Shown one piece after another: positions 7,786-12,604 of a DNA stretch of 12,604 nt; the stretch's first letter is position 1; each line of letters opens with the position of its first letter. The notes under the pieces are model-generated. The model ran no database searches and was not told the origin of the DNA. It worked only from the letters and a program-made list of their open reading frames with translations. Origin of the DNA: JAOUGY01 sp050329955 (GTDB lineage: Bacteria > Actinomycetota > Acidimicrobiia > Spongiisociales > ZC4RG35). The stretch spans positions 1 through 12,604 of the forward strand of contig JBHJOH010000030.1 of assembly GCA_050329955.1 (NCBI GenBank), given 5' to 3'. The translations under genes were made by a program, and so were the position numbers.

Positions 7786-8765
7786 CTGGCCCCCAGCCAA
7801 CCGTCCCGGGCCGGGTACCGGGACAGAACCTCGACCAGGATGTCGTCGAGCGTGACCCCGTCGGCCACCGCCTCGAACGACAGGATGAGCCGGTGGTTGA
7901 GGACGTCGTAGGCAACGTCGTACACGTCCTGCACCTGGGCCGAGTCGCGTCCGCGCAGCAGGGCGAGCGCCCGGGCGCATCGGACGAGCGCGATCGATGC
8001 CCGCGGGCTCGCCCCGAAAGCGATCATGCCATCGAGGTGGGTGAGGCCGGCAGCAGTGGGGTGACGGGTGGCCTGAACCAGACCGAGGGCGTACTCCCTG
8101 ACCGCCTCGGGTACCACCACCGAACGGGTCACCCGTTGCAGATCGAGCACTGCCTGGGCACCGAGCACCTCACTGGCGGCGCCGGCTCCGAGATCCATGC
8201 GATCGACGATCTGCCGTTCCTCGTCGAGGGTCGGATAGTCCACCGGGACGCGCATGAGAAACCGGTCGCGCTGGGCCTCGGGAAGCGGATAGACGCCCTC
8301 GGATTCGATCGGATTCTGGGTGGCCATCACCAGGAACGGGCGGGGGGCGGGGAAGGTACGGTCGGAGATGGTCACCTGACGTTCCGCCATCACCTCGAGC
8401 ATGGCCGATTGCACCTTGGCGGGGGCCCGGTTGATCTCGTCGGCGAGCACGAAGTTGGCGAGCACCGGACCCGGCTCCACATCAAAGGTCTCGGTCGACG
8501 TCCGGTAGAGCCGGGTGCCGACGATGTCAGACGGCAGCAGGTCGGGAGTGAACTGGATGCGCGAGAACGACCCACCCATCACCCGGGCCAGGGTCGACAG
8601 CGTGAGGGTCTTTCCGAGTCCGGGAACGCCCTCCAACAGGCAATGCCCGTCGGCGAGCAGTGACACCAGGATCCGATCGAGCATTCGTTCCTGACCCACC
8701 ACAACCCGGTGCAACTCTTCCCGCGCCGTGGCGATCAGCTCGGCGGCATCTTCGAACTCGGTCAT
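7782..8765 (-). CDS. MoxR-family AAA+ ATPase
   Basis: The protein has 327 aa. AAA+ motifs in order: Walker A GVPGLGKT (46-53), Walker B VLADEINR (106-113, with D109 and E110), sensor 1 ATQNP (148-152), arginine-finger region EAQRDRF (163-169), and a C-terminal lid domain (about 200-315, including SPRASIALVRCARALALL and sensor-2 type residues). All look functional. The ATPase should form rings that remodel client proteins together with the DUF58 and VWA partners encoded just downstream. The ATG at 8765 has GGAGGT close upstream and overlaps the stop of the preceding membrane-protein gene (ATGA, 8762-8765). The longer frame to 8861 is a shadow of that gene. Confidence 0.96.
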   Translation of the reverse strand: MTEFEDAAELIATAREELHRVVVGQERMLDRILVSLLADGHCLLEGVPGLGKTLTLSTLARVMGGSFSRIQFTPDLLPSDIVGTRLYRTSTETFDVEPGPVLANFVLADEINRAPAKVQSAMLEVMAERQVTISDRTFPAPRPFLVMATQNPIESEGVYPLPEAQRDRFLMRVPVDYPTLDEERQIVDRMDLGAGAASEVLGAQAVLDLQRVTRSVVVPEAVREYALGLVQATRHPTAAGLTHLDGMIAFGASPRASIALVRCARALALLRGRDSAQVQDVYDVAYDVLNHRLILSFEAVADGVTLDDILVEVLSRYPARDGWLGAR

Positions 8766-9421
8766 CTCACCTCCAGCGACTCGGCCAGCAGCACCATCTG
8801 GTCGATCCCGAACGATGGGGGTGCGCTGATGGCGATCAGGATGTTGCCCGGCTCGATCCACGTCAGGACGATCTCTCCACCGGCTCCCTCGGTGACGACA
8901 CCCTGCTGGCCTCGCACCTCGACAGATTCGCCTTCGCCGAGTTCGGGCACATCGGCGGACGCCAACCCGAAGATGACGATCTCGTCCGATCCATCCTCCA
9001 GGATCACCTGCTGTTCGACCCGATCCGGATTGGCTCGCGACAGATCAGCGGTCTCGCTGAAGCCAGGCGGCAGGCTGGGGACCGAGAACAGCCGGTCGGT
9101 GCTGGGAACCGACGGGGTCGCGCTCGAGTCGTCCTCGGGGAAAGTCGGCGGCGGCGGAACGATCAGGTCAGGGAGAGCGAAGGTGTCCACCGGTCGGGAG
9201 TCGGCGAGATCGGACGGCAGTGCCAGCCCGACGACGAAGCCGACCAGCACGATCCCGATGCCACCCAGCACGAACGGCCACAGTTTGGGACGTTTGCTCG
9301 AAGCAGCCACCGCCACTTCAGGCGGCATCGGCGCAGGAACGAACGATGTCGGTGGCGTGGGAGGCAGGTCGCGCCAAGACCTGCCCGTGGGGATTCGTCG
9401 GCCCGGGGTCATGGGCCCCAC
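8762..9421 (-). CDS. Single-pass membrane protein heading the MoxR operon
   Basis: I do not recognise a family with certainty. The protein has 219 aa from a GTG at 9421; an ATG three codons later (9412) gives 216. Layout: a basic/proline-rich cytoplasmic N-terminus (1-46), one membrane helix (about 48-69, WPFVLGGIGIVLVGFVVGLAL), a Pro/Ser-rich linker (about 75-125), and a compact C-terminal domain (about 126-219) ending LTWIEPGNILIAIS...MVLLAESLEV. That ending resembles the DUF4367/LolB-like sensor folds seen in some anti-sigma factors and lipoproteins, but this is a guess from pattern only. It overlaps moxR by 4 nt, so it is likely translated with the complex and may be an extracytoplasmic sensor or client. 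No clear Shine-Dalgarno; translation may be leaderless. Confidence 0.8.
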   Translation of the reverse strand: MGPMTPGRRIPTGRSWRDLPPTPPTSFVPAPMPPEVAVAASSKRPKLWPFVLGGIGIVLVGFVVGLALPSDLADSRPVDTFALPDLIVPPPPTFPEDDSSATPSVPSTDRLFSVPSLPPGFSETADLSRANPDRVEQQVILEDGSDEIVIFGLASADVPELGEGESVEVRGQQGVVTEGAGGEIVLTWIEPGNILIAISAPPSFGIDQMVLLAESLEVR

Positions 9422-9479
9422 GGTAGAGCACAGCCGGTAAAGGTGGGATCAAGCGGAGCGACCAACTGGCAGCAGCTGG

Positions 9480-9809
9480 CTATCCCGCTCTCGTCAGGAA
9501 CTCCGGGTCTTTGTCCGCTTGCATGTGCATGACTTCGCGCAGGAGGTCCATTGCCTGGATGATCTTGACCGAGGTGACCGAGTAGAAGACCCTCTGACCG
9601 TCGCGGCGGGTTTCCACCAGTCCCCGGTCCCGGAGAACGGCAAGGTGTTGGGATACGTTCGCTTGTGGCAGGGCCAGTTCCTCGACCAGATCCGACACGG
9701 AACGCTCCCCGTCGCGAAGGGCGTTGAGGATGAGTAATCGCTTTGGATCCGCCAGGCCTTTGCAGATGTGGGCGTGGAGATCGGCGAACTCGAGGGCGAG
9801 ATCGATCAT
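9480..9809 (-). CDS. ArsR-family winged-helix transcriptional regulator
   Basis: The protein has 109 aa from the ATG at 9809. The ArsR fold is clear: LADPKRLLILNALRDG (helices 1-2), SVSDLVEELALPQANVSQHLAVLRDRGLV (recognition helix-turn-helix), the wing ETRRDGQRVFYSV, and a C-terminal helix IIQAMDLLREVMHMQ for dimerisation. The classic arsenic/cadmium motif ELCVCDL is absent. There is a single cysteine (C16) with H12 and H14 nearby, so an inducer cannot be named. The chosen start has AGGA/GGTGG close upstream and a normal family N-terminus; in-frame ATGs at 9827 and 9863 are less likely. It lies 58 bp upstream of the MoxR operon on the same strand without a visible terminator, so co-transcription or control of that operon is possible (inference). 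Confidence 0.9.
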   Translation of the reverse strand: MIDLALEFADLHAHICKGLADPKRLLILNALRDGERSVSDLVEELALPQANVSQHLAVLRDRGLVETRRDGQRVFYSVTSVKIIQAMDLLREVMHMQADKDPEFLTRAG

Positions 9810-9948
9810 GCCACCATCCTGGCACATGAGCGACGAGTGATGGGCAGCTGCCAGCCAATCCAAAGCGCTGCTGGCGACTGGTCAGCACGCGTAGGGGCGA
9901 CCGACGAAGGAGGACGCCCAGACCCCGGCGGCCCAGCCCGTGACGCTC

Positions 9949-9977
9949 GCCCGGGGACTCGGCTGACGTCCCCGGGC
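9949..9977. repeat. Perfect 10-bp-arm hairpin
   Basis: GCCCGGGGAC (9949-9958) and GTCCCCGGGC (9968-9977) are exact complements around a 9-nt loop. No T run follows on either strand, so it is not a standard terminator. It lies about 140 bp upstream of the ArsR start. Confidence 0.6.
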
Positions 9978-10008
9978 TCCTGGCTGGAAGCGAGCGACGA
10001 GCGGCTAT

Positions 10009-10352
10009 CCACCTTCTGCACATTGAGGTTGAGCGGATAGGCGAATGGGCACCACGCAGGAAGCCAGGAACTTTGTCCCCCACGCAGCGCAGTGGGGAAT
10101 GGGCCCCCGCGACGAAGGAGCGGGGTAGGGGGTGCCTATCCCTCGCGAGCATGATGACGCGTTCCTAGCCATCGCCGTGGCCTCATGACGCGTTCCGGAA
10201 CGCGTGCGGAGGTCATCTCGCAGGCTTTCAACCCCCCTACCCCGCTCGTTCCTCGCGGGGGCCCCTTCCCCCACTGCGTGGGGGACAAAGCTCATGACTC
10301 CAACAGCGCCCATCAGTCCCCTATCCGCTAAACCTCAATGTGCAAAAGGTGG
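10009..10352. repeat. 344-bp nested inverted-repeat element (MITE-like)
   Basis: The outer arms are 33 bp (10009-10041 and 10320-10352) and match at 31 of 33 positions; both begin CCACCTT and contain GCACATTGAGGTT. The inner arms are about 60 bp (10071-10132 and 10232-10290), starting CTTTGTCCCCCACGCAG and ending near GCGGGGTAGGGGG, with a few mismatches and a small indel. The centre contains the exact 18-bp palindrome ACGCGTTCCGGAACGCGT (10188-10205). Outside the arms, GAGCGACGAG (left) and GAGCGTCGAG (right, read inverted) suggest a slightly longer imperfect terminal repeat. No coding content. It may be a non-autonomous mobile element or a large cruciform/terminator-like structure. I could not identify a clear target-site duplication. 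Confidence 0.75.
10188..10205. repeat. 18-bp perfect palindrome at the element centre
   Basis: ACGCGTTCCGGAACGCGT is its own reverse complement. A second GACGCGTTCC lies at 10156-10165. It marks the middle of the inverted-repeat element. Confidence 0.7.
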
Positions 10353-10377
10353 ACTCGACGCTCATTCGTACTCCCAG

Positions 10378-10600
10378 CTGCCAGCCAGAACGCGTTCCGG
10401 CGTGTTGCGTGTTGCCTCGGACGTCGGACCTTTCCAGCCAGCTGCCAGCTTCCCGCTGCCAGCCAGAACGCGCTCGGGCGTGTTGCGTGTTGCCTCGGAC
10501 GTCGGACGTCTCCAGCCAGCGTCCAGCCAGAACGCGCTCGGGGCGTGTTGCGTGTTGCGTCGGACGTTCCGAGCGTGTTGCGTCGGACGTTCCCAACCAG
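10378..10600. repeat. Degenerate tandem repeats downstream of the second regulator
   Basis: Copies of a block running from GCCAGCCAGAACGCG through GTGTTGCGTGTTGC to CGGACGT start at about 10378, 10456 and 10520, with a partial copy from about 10571. Spacings are 78 and about 64 bp, so the array is irregular. Shorter CAGCTGCCAGC/CCAGCC words fill the gaps. The motif TGCGTCGGACGT also occurs, inverted, at 130-141 of the window. Confidence 0.7.
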
Positions 10601-10620
10601 CAGGCTCGTAGCTCGATCTG

Positions 10621-11220
10621 TCAGAGGTAGCCGGCGTCCCTCGCTCGGGCGAACGCTTCGGTGCGGTTGCGGGCGTCGAGTTTCAGCATCGCCGATGACA
10701 GGTAGTTGCGGACGGTGCCCTCGGCCAGGCTCAGGTTGTCGGCGATCTGCGAGTTGGGCAGGCCGTTTCCGACCAGGCGGAGAACATCCCGTTCGCGATC
10801 GGTGAGCGGGTCGGCCGAGCCCCACACCGCCACCGCCAGCTCGGGGTCGATCACCCGGCCGCCGGCGTGCACGGTGCGGAGGGCGGTCGCCAACTGGTCG
10901 ATGGGGGAGTCCTTCAGCACGTAGCCGGTGACACCGGCGTCGAGTGCCCGTCGCAGATATCCGGCGCGAGCGAAGGTGGTGACGATCACGACCCGGGTGT
11001 GGAAGCTCTGGCGCACCCGGGCGGCCAGCTCGATGCCTCCCAGCCGGGGCATCTCGACGTCGGTGAGCAGGACGTCGGGTCGGTGCAACTCGACCGCTTC
11101 CATCGCTTCGACGCCGTCGGCCGCCGCCGCCACCACCTCGATGTCGTCTTCCAGTGCGAGCAGCGCTGCGAAGGCGCCCCGCACCATGGCCTGGTCTTCG
11201 GCCAGAACCACCCTGATCAC
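10621..11220 (-). CDS. NarL/LuxR-family response regulator (DesR-like)
   Basis: The 199-aa protein has a receiver domain (2-118) with acidic residues E8/D9, phosphoacceptor D54 (VLLTDVEMP), T81/T82 region and K103 (YVLKDSP), then a LuxR-type helix-turn-helix (about 136-199: PLTDRERDVLRLV, NSQIADNLSLAEGTVRNYLSSAMLKL). The terminal DAGYL and the overall length fit the DesR-like group paired with DesK-like kinases. The start is the GTG at 11220, overlapping the kinase stop (GTGA, 11217-11220). In actinobacteria such pairs often regulate the ABC-2 transporter encoded upstream in the same operon, and an ABC-2 permease is indeed there. The input signal is unknown. Confidence 0.95.
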   Translation of the reverse strand: MIRVVLAEDQAMVRGAFAALLALEDDIEVVAAAADGVEAMEAVELHRPDVLLTDVEMPRLGGIELAARVRQSFHTRVVIVTTFARAGYLRRALDAGVTGYVLKDSPIDQLATALRTVHAGGRVIDPELAVAVWGSADPLTDRERDVLRLVGNGLPNSQIADNLSLAEGTVRNYLSSAMLKLDARNRTEAFARARDAGYL

Positions 11221-12314
11221 GGGACCGCCGCCCCGAAGGGCATCTCGACCGAGACCCGGGTGCCTTTGTCTCCGTCGAAGGCCACGCTGCCGCCGGCTGC
11301 CACCACCCGTTCGCGCATGCCCCGGATACCGGAGCCTTCGCTGCCACTGATGCCGATGCCGTCGTCGCTGACGGTGAGACGAACCCCCGTGCCGGGGGTC
11401 TCCAATCCCAGTGTCACCTGAGCGGCCCTGGCGTGCTTGACCACGTTGGTGACGGCTTCACGCAGGGCGAGCGCCATCACCGACTCCACCGGCGGGGCGA
11501 GGTCCACCGCCCAGTCGCCAACGACGCGGGCCTGGACCCCGGCGGCGTCGAGCGAGCGCACTGCCACATCGAGCTCGTCGGTGAGCGACGCCCGCTGCCA
11601 GCCGGCCACGGTTTCACGCACCGAGCGGAGCGTGTCGCGGGCCGTCGACTCGATCTCGGCCGCCTCCTGGATCGCCCGTTGCGGGTCCTGTTGGGCGGTG
11701 CGGGCCACCAACTGGCTGCGGATGATGATCGACGTGAGTGCCTGACCCGCCAGGTCGTGCAGGTCGCGGGCGATCCGTTCACGTTCGGCCACCGTCGACA
11801 GGTAGGCGATGCGGGCGTTCTCGCCGGCCAATGACCCGGCGTGCGCCTCGAGCGCCACGCTCTCGTGGACGCCGATCGCGATCACCCACACCATGATCAC
11901 CGGGATGAGGAGGAAGGCGACGAAGGGCCATGGGATGGAAGTCAGAGTCGGTGTGGCCAGGGTGACCACCGAGATGATCGCCAGCCGTTTGATCACGACC
12001 CGCCTGGTCGGGTCGAGACCTGCGAGGGCGGCTGCGTAGAGCGGAAGGATCGCCATCGAGCCCGAACCGAGGACGGTGGCGCCGACACCGATCGCCAACA
12101 GTGCGGCCGGGCCCGCCACCACCCAACGTCGTTGCTCCGCCACCACATACAGCGGGGCACAAACCGCCACCACCGCCACCTCGGTGATCCAGGTGGCGGT
12201 GGTGGTCTCGGGGTTCAACGCCGGGCCGATGAACACGAACCCGAAGAACACCAGGTACGCCCAGCGGAGGACGTCGGACTGGCCGGTTCCCGGGTTGGTG
12301 TTCGTGGCGGTCAT
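11217..12314 (-). CDS. DesK-like (HisKA_3) sensor histidine kinase
   Basis: The 365-aa protein has about five or six membrane helices in residues 17-150, including LRWAYLVFFGFVFIG, ITEVAVVAVCAPLYVV, a Gly/Ala-rich pair at 66-100, and IISVVTLATPT...FVAFLLIPVIMVWVIAIGV. A linker helix is followed by the HisKA_3 motif ERERIARDLHDLAGQALT with phosphoacceptor H186. HATPase_c: LREAVTNVVKHA (E286, N290), SDDGIG (316-321), GSGIRGMRERV (327-337). All motifs are intact. The start is set by ATGA overlap with the permease stop (12311-12314); the open frame continuing upstream is a shadow of the permease. Membrane-embedded DesK-type sensors are known to report on membrane state, which would fit control of an export pump, but that is inference. 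Confidence 0.95.
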   Translation of the reverse strand: MTATNTNPGTGQSDVLRWAYLVFFGFVFIGPALNPETTTATWITEVAVVAVCAPLYVVAEQRRWVVAGPAALLAIGVGATVLGSGSMAILPLYAAALAGLDPTRRVVIKRLAIISVVTLATPTLTSIPWPFVAFLLIPVIMVWVIAIGVHESVALEAHAGSLAGENARIAYLSTVAERERIARDLHDLAGQALTSIIIRSQLVARTAQQDPQRAIQEAAEIESTARDTLRSVRETVAGWQRASLTDELDVAVRSLDAAGVQARVVGDWAVDLAPPVESVMALALREAVTNVVKHARAAQVTLGLETPGTGVRLTVSDDGIGISGSEGSGIRGMRERVVAAGGSVAFDGDKGTRVSVEMPFGAAVP

Positions 12315-12604
12315 CTGCCTGCGGAACGGTAGGCGAGTCCGGCCGCCACCGCCCCCACTGCCGTGGTGCCGAGCAGGAAGACCACGTGGTCCATCCAGCC
12401 GGAGCCGTCGACCTGGGCAGCCGCGAGCTGTGCCAGGTGATAGGTCGGGACGAAGCCGGCGATGCGCTGCACGACATCGGGCATGATCTCGAACGGGAAC
12501 CACATCCCCGAGATGATCACCGACGGCAGCAGGATGGCGTTGAGGATGGCGGTGGTGGCGTTGGCGCCGGCCCTGGCCCCGATCGCCAGCGAGAACAGGC
12601 TGAA
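12311..12604 (-). CDS. ABC-2 type transporter permease, C-terminal fragment
   Basis: Only the last 97 residues lie in the window; the gene runs off the right edge. The frame is open from 12604 and reads FSLFSLAIGARAGANATTA, then ILLPSVIISGMWFPFEIMP, VVQRIAGFVPTYHLAQL, and a last membrane helix HVVFLLGTTAVGAVAAGLAYR. The (S)GMWFP ... P(T)YHL pattern is typical of the ABC-2 permease C-terminus. Its ATPase partner is expected further upstream, outside the window. It overlaps the kinase start by 4 nt. Confidence 0.9.
   Translation of the reverse strand, partial: FSLFSLAIGARAGANATTAILNAILLPSVIISGMWFPFEIMPDVVQRIAGFVPTYHLAQLAAAQVDGSGWMDHVVFLLGTTAVGAVAAGLAYRSAGR

Larger units (their letters stand above)
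9810..10620. other. 811-bp gene-free region rich in repeats
   Basis: Between the ArsR start and the stop of the second response regulator I see no gene. The short open frames in all directions are made of the repeats and have no family resemblance. Contents from left to right: presumed ArsR promoter region (no clear boxes); a perfect hairpin at 9949-9977; a 344-bp nested inverted repeat at 10009-10352; and degenerate tandem repeats at about 10378-10600. Confidence 0.75.

Noticed and set aside
7786..7980. Upstream extension of the DUF58 gene
   Set aside because: The sequence is a shadow of the MoxR C-terminus; the GTGA overlap at 7782-7785 gives a normal family N-terminus.
9949..9977. Reading the perfect hairpin as an ArsR operator or a terminator
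   Set aside because: There is no T run for a terminator, and the arms do not resemble the AT-rich 12-2-12 repeats typical of ArsR sites; it is left as an unexplained hairpin.
10204..10805. Several ORFs of 70-155 codons on both strands
   Set aside because: Most consist of the intergenic repeats, and one runs antisense into the regulator; none has a ribosome binding site plus recognisable domain.
12315..12503. Upstream extension of the DesK-like kinase
   Set aside because: It overlaps the end of the permease in another frame and is Arg/Gly-rich; the ATGA overlap gives the natural start.

Overview
The window is GC-rich, with GTG starts, 4-nt start/stop overlaps (ATGA, GTGA) and two-component and ABC-2 families typical of actinobacteria. 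I infer an actinobacterium, possibly of the Acidimicrobiia. That placement rests on general features only, because no marker gene is present. All confident genes but one lie on the minus strand; the exception is an EamA-type transporter at 4898-5893.

Region by region (minus-strand genes read right to left). (a) 1-223: gene-free, with about 2.7 tandem copies of a 38-bp unit centred on a near-perfect palindrome. (b) 224-2884: a three-gene operon coding for a secreted or anchored Pro/Thr-rich protein with two exact runs of 15 aspartates, an OmpR-class sensor kinase, and its response regulator. (c) 3042-4800: a second secreted acidic protein (Ser/Asp, 14-residue repeats), followed by an APH-fold phosphotransferase whose longest frame overlaps it by 11 nt. 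A terminator-like hairpin lies at the junction. (d) 4898-5893 (+): the transporter, divergent from the acidic-protein gene. (e) 5963-9421: a tightly overlapped operon of a single-pass membrane protein, a MoxR AAA+ ATPase, a DUF58 protein and a BatA-like VWA membrane protein. An ArsR-type regulator (9480-9809) lies just upstream on the same strand. (f) 9810-10620: gene-free, with a perfect hairpin, a 344-bp nested inverted repeat whose ends match the palindrome in (a), and a set of degenerate tandem repeats. (g) 10621-12604: an ABC-2 permease fragment, a DesK-like kinase and a NarL/DesR-like regulator, overlapping as one operon.

The most interesting signal links (b) and (c). The two acidic-protein genes carry almost the same 40-bp upstream element (2870-2909 and 4860-4899). 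In each, three CTCAT/CTCAY/TTCAY boxes stand at exact 11-bp steps, the spacing used by OmpR/PhoB/PhoP-type regulators. I infer that the local response regulator controls both genes, so that a sensor kinase and two secreted polyanionic proteins form one envelope-stress or cation-response regulon. In both places the acidic gene overlaps its downstream partner by 11 nt, in the same arrangement.

The second notable signal is a family of palindromic intergenic elements, short at the left edge and long at 10009-10352. Both lie on the 3' side of a response-regulator gene.
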